This document shows, in pieces, positions 36,128 through 48,900 of a stretch of 64,000 nt of DNA (within the stretch, counting starts at the first letter, position 1; every line of letters starts with the position of its first letter). Position numbers and translations under genes: made by a program. Below the pieces are notes generated by a model. That model saw only the letters and a program-made list of their open reading frames with translations, was not told the DNA's origin and did not search any database. The DNA comes from Glandiceps talaboti (Eukaryota > Hemichordata > Enteropneusta > Spengelidae). Location of the stretch: the NCBI RefSeq assembly GCF_964340395.1, contig NC_135569.1:9156540-9220539 (forward strand), given 5' to 3'.

Positions 36128-39100
36128 GTAGAGTAAATCTTCAGTGTGTAGATTACAGTGTTTTCCCCAGGATACATTGCAAGCATGGTGGCTAATTTGC
36201 ATATTGATTTACATATAAATTACATGGCAATTTGCATATTGGTTTGCATAGTGATCAGCATGTTTATTTTAACATATGCACACATGTACATTCGGGATCG
36301 GCCATTTCTCTTCATGTGAAAGTATTATTATAATTTTGTACTAAAGCTCAAGGATGGTAGAACACTTATGAAGCACAGTAGAAACCTGCCAAGCATGGCT
36401 GCCTACATGTATATGGCAAGGACGGTGTTTGCACTGTGCTTTCTCTGTAGTGAGGAGAACATTGCAATAATCAGAATAGAAGATAGACAATATATTAACA
36501 GAAATCCAGTGCTATTTTTACCTTTACTGGTAGTACACCTGTATTGTGTGAAGATAAAGTAAAAATGATGTCATCACCAAAGGTTTTCCCTTGAATGAAA
36601 TCTCAAAAATGGCCAAGCACATCATGTCAGGCATCATGACAAGATTTAGAAGTTTAGGAATTTACAGAGGTGCTATTTTATCACCAAAATCACATATGAA
36701 TTACCGACAGTAATCACTACAATATGTATAAGGCAAAAAAAAAGAAATTGTTTCTGGTCATTGCATGCATCACTTAAATACCCCTGTGTCAATTTTTGTG
36801 TGTGTTTGTCCAGCCCATGCAGTCTGCAGATCCTGGGGTAAACACAAAAATAACCCCCCCCCTACTTCAGTGAAGACAACTGCAGAGCCGATCATGAACA
36901 AGCAAATGACATGTGCTCCACATACACACTTGCTCTAAAATACTAAACAAAAAGAACAGTAACTGCCATAAATAGTAGATTGAGTGACAGGTTTGACAAT
37001 TTGGCTGAAATCTTACTAGACTATTTGTTCAATAGGTCAAGCTCCACAGACATTGTCAGATGGTGATAGAATCCAGCAGAAGAAAGATGAAGATTCTAAT
37101 AAAGTTGATATGGAGAAGAGGGAAAGTGTTAATGAACAGGATGAAAGATTTGATAAAAACTATGTCCAATTAACTGCAAGAGGAGATGAAGACAAGACAG
37201 AACAAGTCCCACATCCAGGGGAACTGAACCAGGTGGAAACTGACAGGGAAGAGGTAGTGGAAACTGACCAGGAAAAAGTACTTAAATCTTTGGATACTGT
37301 CGACCAGGAAAAGGACAATCCAACTCCTGAAATTCCAGAGCAAGGTAATCATATTGAGGATCTTAACATGCCTGAAGGGAACACTGGAGAGAGAACTGTT
37401 ATGTCTAATGAGGAGGGAAAAAAAGCTGTTGCTATGGAAGCAGAAGAAAAAGCAAAGACAGATAATGATAATGATGATGATGATGATGATGATAATGATA
37501 ATGATGATGAAGATAAGCAAACCAAAAGACCACTGTTACCAGAAAGATTATCAGATCCAGCTCGTTTTGCCTATGCTTCAATATTTGCTGTTTCACTGGG
37601 TCTTCTCTTTGAAAATGATTATGACAGGTAAAAGATAAAATATATCTATTTAGATATTTTACTCCTTATGATTTCAGTAGTCTAGAATGAAGATATGTCA
37701 TATGTTGTGCTACCCTCAATGGTTTTTAGGCCAAATAAAAAAAAATATACTGTGTTTTCGATAACCCGAACAACCCTAGTTTAAGCCCCGACCCTAAACA
37801 TTTTTTGACATGCAAAAAGGTCAAATGGTGACCATCTATTTCTATTTCCATGTATATCGTCATGCCTTTGCCTCATCTGTGGTCACTTTTTAAAAAAGTA
37901 ACAGTATACCAGTACAATCTACATAACGTGTTAGTCAACTTAACTATAATTGTCTTCATTTGTACTGCTTTTACTCCTAGGCAGCAAGTGACAGATATGC
38001 AAATAAACCCCCATCTGACAGAACCCATAGAATGTTGTCTGCCAAAAAACGACTGCTTTTTTTTTCTTACAAAAGATAAGCCTCGCACAAACACAAATAT
38101 TTTTCTATGGTTTTAAGATCATCTTAATTCAGTACTTATGACTGTTCTCAATACATTTCTCAACATTTGCAGGCACAATATCATTTACCTAAACGTTTGA
38201 ATAATAATCAAAACTTTTTTAATCATTCCCCTGAATGTAGCCGCCTTGATTTGATTTTCCAGAGCATTGATTTCCATCAATATTTACAGTAATAATTTCC
38301 ACATGAATTAAAAAGACTACAATCCCTCACTTTTTATTGAAATTTGTTTTTAAATATATGACAGGATTTGCAGTTTTCTTACTTCCAATATTCCACTCTT
38401 ATCAACAGTGACTGGAGAAAGAAAACAATGCGATCAGTTTTGGATCACCTTAAACTTGGCTATGACAGTGAGACATTCATGGAGTCCCTAATGGCTGGCA
38501 TTGGTGCAGAAAGTTTGTCATCATACTTGGAAACCTTAACATCAGATCCAGTCCTCAGAGAACAGTCATCGCTACTACCAGAGGTAAGATACCTATTGGT
38601 TCTATCATACTGAGGAAATACAATGAGGCACACAAGCAACAAAATGATAGGTTGATTTTGTTTACTATATACCTGCTTTCTCATCTCATATTTCCATGTA
38701 TACACTTGTTCACATTCCAACTAAGTCACAGTGGTCAGATGTCAGGGGTAATACTAGGCGTGACAATCCAAAGTGGGTTTTCGGTGGCCGAGTGGGTAAA
38801 CAGCTTGCCTCTTACCACTGTGGCAGGGGTTTGAACCCAGTCAGGGTTTGATTAAATTTACCATACTGTTAGTAAGAAGAGTGTGATTCAGTTTGGCACA
38901 ACTGAACAATGCAAGTTTTCCCCAGGTACTCCAGTTTCCTTCTGCATTAACACTGAACGCATGAGGGATAGCCCTCACTGGACTTCTTGGGAGATAAGTG
39001 TTTATATACTTTAAGAACTATCCAATATAAACAAAGATTATTATTATTATCATCATCTAGGGTGGGGGGGGGGGGGGAGGTATAGGAATGGGTACTGTCC

Positions 39101-42100
39101 ATCAATTCTGTCCATTTATTCTCAAGTGTGTGCATCTGCCCATCATATCCCAGGTCTAGATCTGTTGTTAGGGGCAACTCGTTATTAGGCTTGACAGTCC
39201 AGAGGGGACAGTAGAAATGGCTTCTGTCCATCTATTCTGTTCATCTATTCTGTTCATGTATTCTGTCCATCTATTCTGTCCATCTATTCTGTCCATCTGT
39301 TCTGTCCATCTATTCATATAGTTTATTACAAGCCAACCACTCTAACCATTCAACCATCATGACTTTACAACCAGCAATATACAGATTACAAGCCAACCAC
39401 TCTAACCATTCAACCATCATGACTCTACAACCAGCAATATACAGATTACAAGCCAACCACTCTAACCATTCAACCATCATGACTCTACAACCAGCAATAT
39501 ACAGATTACAAGCCAACCACTCTAACCATTCAACCATCATGACTCTACAACGAGCAATATACAGATTACAAGCCAACCACTCTAACCATTCAACCATCAT
39601 GACTTTACAACCAGCAATATACAGATTACAAGCCAACCACTCTAACCATTCAACCATCATGACTCTACAACCAGCAATATACAGATTACAAGCCAACCAC
39701 TCTAACCATTCAACCATCATGACTTTACAACCAGCAATATACAGATTACAAGCCAACCACTCTAACCATTCAACCATCATGACTCTACAACCAGCAATAT
39801 ACAGATTACAAGCCAACCACTCTAACCATTCAACCATCATGACTCTACAACCAGCAATATACAGATTACAAGCCAACCACTCTAACCATTCAACCATCAT
39901 GACTCTACAACCAGCAATGTACACATTACAAGCCATCTTGATTCCACATGTTTATGAACATTTTAGAAAAAGTGTCTCTCTCTGAATATTTCCCAGGATC
40001 TGGTGAGATTGGCCATCAGGGAAGGGCTGTATGATGCCAGAATGAGGGTGTTGATATTCCATGTGGCATTGTATTTGAATGTGCCTCGGGAAGAACTGGA
40101 AAAGCAGGAAGAAAACCTGGCAGAGTTGGTGAAGAAACATGTAGAATCTGAAGAGATGGAGTAAGTCTTATTATACACTTATTGCCTAGCTTGATTTGAC
40201 CACTAGTAGACATCTATTACCCCAAGGGCTGATATGTAGCCACTATTTCTTGAGGAGGGAAATACCTGGTAGTTCCTACATAACAGCACAGGTGGGGGGT
40301 GGGGGGGGGGGGTGGTTGGTATATATCAAGTCTGTTTTGTCATCGCCACCACACCGCCTAGCGGTAAAGCTAGCAAACAGAGATAATTTCACATAGCCTG
40401 TTGTCCTGAACAGGATGAAACATTACTCGTAAGTAATAAAAACTCATAGTCGTGATACAAGAACGTATTGTTACTATTCATATTTTGTTTTCCTTTTATA
40501 GTATGAGTTGGCATTTAGAGTTATCCTTAAAGCCCATTTTGGTATGAAATTTAGTCAAAGAATCAAGCAGTTTCTGCAGTGATGTAGATAATTATTGAAA
40601 TAGGTTGGCATGCAGAAGTAGTAGATGGTTGACGAGAGTATCAGCAAAGACAATTTGCTCTAATTTTAAATGTTATAGCCTGTTCCATGCAAAGTTCAAA
40701 TGGGCATTTTGTTCGGCTACCTGCTATTATCTACATCACTGGTTTCTGTAGTGTCTGCAAAAGTGAATTTTAACTCCATCGATTTCATTAATGTGAAATG
40801 TGGTGTAGAAATAAACTTTAAACTTTTGCAGTTTACTTTGGTCTAGAAAACTTCAACCTATTCTCAGTTAAAATCAAGACAAAAAGGGAGGGGTCACCAT
40901 ACATTTCTTTGAAATAGAGGTCAAAATGCTTAATGTTTAATATCATTTTAGAATCCAAGATGGCTGCCAAATACAATATTAACTGACATGAAAAAACAAA
41001 AGATTGATGATTTCCTTGAAAACAAGACAGTGAAACCCCAAATTTCTTTATTATTTCAAAAGGACCAGAAGGTTAGCTTCCGTATGGCAGAGTTTAGAGA
41101 GATTTTGAGAATTTAGATTTTCAGTGAAATTCATCCCTGAGGTGCATTCTACCTTAATACCTACCCTACCTAAGTTTATAAATTTGTGTTTTACTCTGTT
41201 ACAGAGAGGAGATAAAGCAGAGAGAAAATGAAGAATACAGAGAAAAAGTGAAAAAATATGCATTGCTTGGTGTAGCTACAGTGGGAAGTGGTGCAGCCAT
41301 TGGTAAGTACATCCACTCCCTACATAAGCTCACAGCGTACAGCATCTACCATCCTATAGAGATAGGGAAACCTCACAGGAAGATGAGGAACACATGGGGG
41401 GGGGGGGGGGGGGGGGGTAATCTGTACACCTTCATGTAAATGGAGGCTTGACTTGTCACTATCACAAACATGCTACAGTCAACAACATTTTAAGTCTATT
41501 TTTTCTACTTTCTTGCTACTATTTCATAATATTAGATATTCAAAACATGATGTTCATGAGTAAACAAACCATTGCTTTGATCAGTTTTGTAATTAATACG
41601 CTAGTATGTACAATATTGTGACAGTCACTTCTAAAATTGTATAAATTTTTATCACTAAAACCTTGTTACATTTCGTAGATTTGGAAATATTGATAAATAT
41701 TTTGATTCTTGAATGAAAACAAGCAAGGATGTGTGCATTTCCAATCATGTCAAGCATTTGCATAATGCTGCCTTTAAAATCAAGTTATAGAAACTAATTT
41801 CATTTATGGGACTATATTTTCATTCAAAAACCCATCTACTTCTTGTGTCCTAGGTTTGACAGCAGGTTTAGCCACACCCTGGATTGCAGCAGGCATGGGT
41901 ATCATTATAAAGACTGCAGCTGGTGCTGCAGCTGTGAAATCTGCAGCTGCTGGAGCCGCTGGAGCAGGGATCACAGCTTACAGATGGAACAAGGGAGGTG
42001 AAAAAGTGCAAGATTTTGAATTCAACACACTAACTGAGGGTAGTCATTTGCATGTTGCCATAGCAATATCTGGATGGCTGACCAATGACAAACTGGGTAA

Positions 42101-45100
42101 GTAGCAAAATTGATATTCTGCCGAAGTCATTTACATGTTGCCATAACAATATATGCTGACCAATGATCAAAGTGAAATAACTGAAAACATACCAAATGCT
42201 TTGAAAATGGTGTTTTAACTAATAGAGAAGGCAAGCTAGCTTCACATCATAAAATATCTTCAGTATGATGGTAATTATTTTGGAAAACAATGCGTAGTCT
42301 GATTTTATGATTTGTTTTCCAGCATGATTCTGAGAGTCGATTGTTTTTTAATATTTTGATTCATAACATGCATGTACCCCTGTCACAATCAATGTCAAAA
42401 GTCGCAAAACTAATGTTGCAACTTTTGTTGCAATAGTGGTGTATCTACCTGCGTTATGCCGAACACAGGTTTATGTAGGGTCGGTTGACAACACAAGATG
42501 GTGTGCGTTTACGTGTCAACGATCTTTGATCTAAGATGGCTTCAAGTTCACATGAACTTCAAGTGCTGATGTAAATGTATTACAAGTCATCTTTTACATT
42601 TGATGATTTAACTTTGACATTTGATGAGTTCCCCAGCCTTAAAAAAAACACTGGTACATGTAAAGCAAGGCCAGGGTGTCTGTAAAGCAGGAGATCTTCA
42701 CTTGTGTTGCATATTCAAATTTCTCATGATGTTCCGTCAGTAGAATAGCAAACTTTCCAATTGAAATATTGCGTACCTGGATTATGTAGTATCGTGTGGT
42801 TTGTTGATTTATGGGAGACTATTTTGAACTGGGGCAGATTCACATGTTTGAAAGTTATTTCCATGACAATGGAGTAATGTTTACTCGAGGCTACGTTCGG
42901 ACAATGGGAGAGGGGCTGTTGCCAAGCTGTTTTTACTTGTCTGTGGTTGCAGCAACAACTAGATAAACATGTATAATGAACACACAACATACTTAGGGAC
43001 CAACTGTCACCAGCAAGTAAGTAATCCAGCAAACAAGACTTTGTTAACGAGATGTAAAGTAGCTAGTCACGGTGGGATCTATCACCCAGATAAAACTACC
43101 ATGATTACCAAAACATGATGAACAGAAAGAGAACTAGAATTGAGACATGAGGTGTAACTGGACGAAGACACTGCAATGCAATCAACAACATATACTGATC
43201 AGATTTACTATAGTTTGGACAATATAATTGAACTGATACAAATTTTAAGACGGCAAATAACAGATACATGTAACATTTTAATACATATAACTGGATATGA
43301 GACAATTAAGCTAACTATACAACATACTCCACTGATAGATGCAGAAAATTTGTAAAAATTGGCACTGTACTGCACCATACCACATTACATCACATCACAT
43401 CACATAACATCACATCACATCACATCACATCAAATCACATCACATCACATCACATCAAGCACAGCACAGCATAGCATATCGCATCACATCGCATCACATC
43501 ATGTCACATCAATTTGAATGTTATGGACAACAAAGTGACTGAATGCTTGTTTTGAAAGATAAAAATAATAACAGCGATTCTTAGACATAGCGAACAAACA
43601 TTCAAAAAGTGTATGCAATATGCCTAGCAACAAGACCATGCCCATGGCAACAGCCACACATATGTTGCAAAGATAACAATTACACTACAAATAACTGCCC
43701 TGTTGATTTTTGTGTTCATGGCTTAATGATAACTCTAAACTTATTTCAATTTTAAATAATTACAGACAACTTTATGTGACAACTGTAATCATTTCTTAAG
43801 AATAGTACTAGTTTACTGTAAAGTGGGAATCTAAAGTTGTGTCACTTTTATTACAGATAACTTTCATGACCCCTGGTCAACTATAGCCATTTCTAAAGAA
43901 CAGTATTACCTGAAATGGGAATGTAAACATTTGACAGACTTGGGAAATGCTGTTGAAAAGTTGTTTTCAGATGACAATATTGAAGAGATTGGTGAAGAGT
44001 TTGAAAGTATGGAACTATCTGGTAAGTAATTGTTATCAAATGTGTTTTTGCCTGACAAAGTTGACTGATGTTTAGCTTCAAAATCATAGATAGACAGACG
44101 GACAGACAGATATATAGACAGACGGACGGATGGACAGACAGACAGACAGACAGACACAGACATGCACAGATATAGTTAAGTGGATGTTACACATTAATAC
44201 TCACACACATGCACACACTCACACATGCACACACACACACGTATATGCATGCACATACACCCCCTCCCCCCCACACACACACATATGCATGCACACACAC
44301 ATGCACACACACACACGCACACACACACACACATATGCATACACACACACATACACATACCCACAGCACATGCATAGATGCTCACAGACAAAAATACATC
44401 TGTTCAGCCATACATAATCTTACACGAACACATTGTGACATACACATGCACACAGACACAGATACACTCACACACTCTCACACACATATCACATGCATGT
44501 ACACTAGATGGCCGCATGCCTGTGTTTTCAAAATTTAGCTACAACATCTACAAAACGTCCATAAGTCTTTCTTGTAAATCAAATTAGTAAGTAATACAGT
44601 AATGAAAGGATCATGTGATGATCATACCTGCAAATTGTCAATATACATCTACTGGTATAATATAATGGCAATAAACTACCCCTATGGCTGGCATACAACA
44701 AGTTGGCTTTGGCCAGTTACTCCATATATGCACTCACTCACACTTATGTAACTATATATAATATATAGATAGAGATATGTATGTCGATCATCTACTGGTC
44801 AAAACCCTAGGTATACCATGATCTGTATGGAGTGGTTTGTTCAATTATACCATTTGAGTGCTTGTGTTCTTAGACTTAAAATAACTTTTGGTCTCCCATG
44901 TCACTGAGTATAGAAACTTCCTGTAAACTGTAGATTGATACTATTTCTACTTTCATTGTTTTAGCTTTGATAATTGGTGCCATACTCTTACATTTAATAT
45001 GTTTAGATAAATGCTAAATACTAGTAGTTTCTTTGTTCTTCAAAACTGAAATTCAGGTTTCTTTGCGGCTTTGACCATTCCTCCTCACCTGTGTTTAAAA

Positions 45101-45944
45101 GCTGACATCATTGATCATGCGTGGAGTGTTGCCATGAAACAAGCCTCAGAAGTAGGTCATCATCTCAGTGAGGTGCTGTTGTCAAGACAACAGGTAAGAC
45201 TAAGTGTTTATTTTTATTTTTCAAAACAAGTATTCAGTCACTTTGTTGTCCATAACATTCAAATTGATGTGATGTGCTGTGCTGTGCTGTGCTGTGCTGT
45301 ACTATGCTGTGCTGTGATGTGACATGACGTGATGGGGTGTGGTGTGGTATACGTAATATGATGTGATGTGATGTGATGTGACGTGATGTGATGTGATGTG
45401 ATGTGATGTGACGTGACGTGACGGTGTGGTATACATGATGTGATCAGATGCGATGTGATACAATGCGATGCGATGCGATGTAATGTGATGCGATGTGATG
45501 TGATTTGATGTGATGTGACGGTGTGGTATACATGATGTGATGCAATGTGATGTGATGTGATGTGACGGTGTGGTATACATGATGTGATGTGATGCAATGC
45601 GATGTGATGCGATGTGATGTGATGTGATGTGGTATACATCATGTGGTTGATGTGATGTGGTATGGTGTAATGTGATGCGAAATGTTCTAATAATATTGTC
45701 CAAACTTTAGTAAATCTGATCAGTATATGTTGTTGATTGCATTGCAGGGTCTTCGTCCAGTTACCCTAGTTGGTTGTAGTTTAGGAGCCAAAGTCATCAT
45801 TAAGTGCCTTGAAGAATTAACTAAGAGGAAAGGTCAGTGTATATTCATTGGTAAATCAAAGTGTAGACATGCTGGAAGACTGATAGATATGCAGACAGAC
45901 AATCATGTCATACAGACAGCCAGACAGATAACAGACAGGCAGGC

Positions 45945-45991
<47 letters not shown>

Positions 45992-48900
45992 AGAAGACAT
46001 GCATTGAGACAGATTGACAGACATGCTGACAGGAGCTGATGTATAGACTGACATGCACAGACAGACATGGCATGCTGACAGACACAGATACAGACATATA
46101 ACAGGCAAGCACAGACAAATATACATACTGCTATGCACAGACAGACAGACTGACAGACAAATACTGACAGGCACAGACAGATTATAGATATGTACTGATA
46201 GGCTGATAGACAGACATACTGACAGGTGCAAATAGATTAGACAGAAATACTGACAATCACAGTGTCACAGAGACATTCTGACAGGCACAGACAGATAGAC
46301 ATATACTGATACAGAGACAGATATACACATTGACAGACACAGAGATAGACAGACATACTGATGCACAGACAGACAGACAGACATACTGACAGACACAGAC
46401 AGACATAAAGACAGATGCAGACAGCCAAACATACTGACAGGTACAGAAAAATAGGCAAGACATACAGACAAACAGACATATGGACAGGAACATGTATACA
46501 TACATGCTGACAGGCACATATGTGCAGACAGACATATGCTGACAGGCACATATGTGCAGACAGACAGACAGACAGTTATGCTGACAGGCATGCATGCACA
46601 GACAGATAGTTATGCTGACAGGCACAGAAAGACAGACATGCTGACAGGCAGAGACAGACAGACATGTTGACAGGCAGAGACAGACAGACATGACAGGCAG
46701 AGACAGACAGACATGCTCACAGGCAGAGACAGACAGACATGCTGACAGGCAGAGACAGACAGGTATGCTGACAGTAAGAGACAGACAGACATGCTGACAG
46801 GCATGCATATGTAGCAATCTTTCTCTTTGTTTTGATTCTTTCTCTTTGTTCTTTTTCTGTATTTATTTATTTTTTGTTCAATATTGTTGTTATATTCTAT
46901 GTGGGTGATAACAATGGGTAAAATTTAAACCACTCCACTCACACACAACTCAACACGCAGGGAAATTGTGTAATTAGGGATAGGGGAGAATTCGTTGCCT
47001 TCCATGAAAATGTAGTAGCTGCCACCAGGTGATGACTGACTTCCGTTGATTCATTGAACTTTGGTCTGCCACCAACCAAATTATAAATAAAATGAATAAT
47101 ATTTTGACGTCGTCTTCTCCCGTATCATTACCGTTGATCTTCTTTTGATGACGATTTGATGTTATGCTGGATTTGATGATTCCGGTATCGGGGAGGGGGG
47201 TTCTTTACAATGGGGTTGATGACCTAAAGAAGCAGTTGAAGTACTTACAACACGGTTGCTGCACCATATGCCAAACAAGTTAAAGTGGCTATATGGATGA
47301 GGATTGGGTATTTATTTTGGATTTTTAATTTATAAAACAATTTTATCATGGCTTCCTACTTGAAAAATAAATGTGAAACAACATATGCCAAATCCTTGTT
47401 TGTAACTCAATAAATTGCAAAAGCTTAATAAACGTGTAAAATCTTTGTTATTGTACGTACAATAACAAACTTTTTATTCCCCGCGGACGAAGTCCGGAAC
47501 AGGGACTTATGGATTGGGTTCCGTCTGTCCGTGCGTCCGTCCGTCCGTCCGTCTGTCCGCAGCTGTTTCTTGGAGATGCCTGGACCAATTTTTTTCAAAC
47601 TTGGTACAGGGGCAACATACTATGGCATACATATGCACGTCAATTTGTTTTATGATACGATCCAATATGGCCGCCTAGCAACCATTTTGTTTGCGAATTT
47701 TCCCTGTCTAGAGCCATAACTCAGACATGCTTTAACAGATCTCATTCAAAGTTGGTATTAGGACAGTGTTCTATGACATACATGTGCATATTCATTATTG
47801 TCATGATACGATCCAATATGGCCGACTAGCAGCCATTTTGTTTGTGAATTTTCATGTCCAAAGCCATAACTCAGACATGCTTGAACAGATCTCATTCAAA
47901 GTTGGTATTAGGACAGTGTTCTATGACATACATGTGCATATCCATTTTCATTGTGATACGATCCAATATGGCTGCCTGGTAGCCATTTTGTTTGTGAATT
48001 TTCATGTCCAAAGCCATAACTCAGACATGCTTGAACAGATCTCATTCAAAGTTGGTATTAGGACAGTGTTCTATGACATACATGTGTATATCCATTTTCG
48101 TTGTGATACGATCCAATATGGCTGCCTGGCAGCCATTTTGTTTGCGAATTTTCATGTCCAAAGCCATAACTCAGGCATGCTTGAACAGATCTCATTTAAA
48201 GTTGGTATTAGGACAGTGTTCTATGACATACATGTGCATATCCATTTTCGTCGTGATACGATCCAATATGGCTGCCTGGCAGCCATTTTGTTTGTGAATT
48301 TTCCATGTCCAAAGCCATAACTCAGACTCCATTTTCATCGTGATATGATCCCCCATACCCAACCAATCCTTTATTGTTGGAGGCATATTCCATGTCCAAC
48401 AAGCACACACAACATATCTAAGTCTGTTTGTTTTAGGTTCACAAATGTTGTTGCGTGATCAGAGTAGTGATAATTCCTTAAAACCCAATTATAGCGGGGA
48501 CTATGTCATTCTCAATGACTTTTTAGGTATGTTTTAGCTTTTTGTAAAGTATTGAGTTACAAACAGAGACTTAGCATATGTTGTTTGACATTTATTTTTC
48601 AAGTAGGAAACCATGATAAAATTGTTTTATAAATTAAAAATTAAAAATAAAAATACCCAATCCTCATCCATATGGCCATTTTAATAAATTGCTTACATAG
48701 ACTAAGTTAAGGTTGATCGTTGACTATATTTCATTGACCAAGTTGTTCCGATGAGCTGCACCTGTTTCATAACACATGCATATAGTCAGACATACAGACA
48801 TGCACAAACAAAATGGGTGACACATGTTAAACAAGCCATGTACACAGGCGACAAACATGCTGTCAGACTGACAGGTAAAAAAACAGTAAATAGACAGATA

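Noticed and set aside
38774-38850. tRNA-Leu or tRNA-Ser gene
   Set aside because: A and B boxes are present but the acceptor stem cannot close, and a SINE body with triplet tail follows.
39310-39985. 208-residue frames on both strands
   Set aside because: They lie in intron 3 of a gene whose exons join in phase without them, and both strands are open because the unit is exactly 60 bp.
43105-43305. A second, minus-strand TMCO4-like gene
   Set aside because: Only about seven codons of exon 9 are present, with intron sequence attached and no other exon nearby; it is a duplicated fragment.
47766-48320. 184-residue protein with 50-residue repeats
   Set aside because: It is the 150-bp repeat of an inserted element read in phase; no start or end domain.
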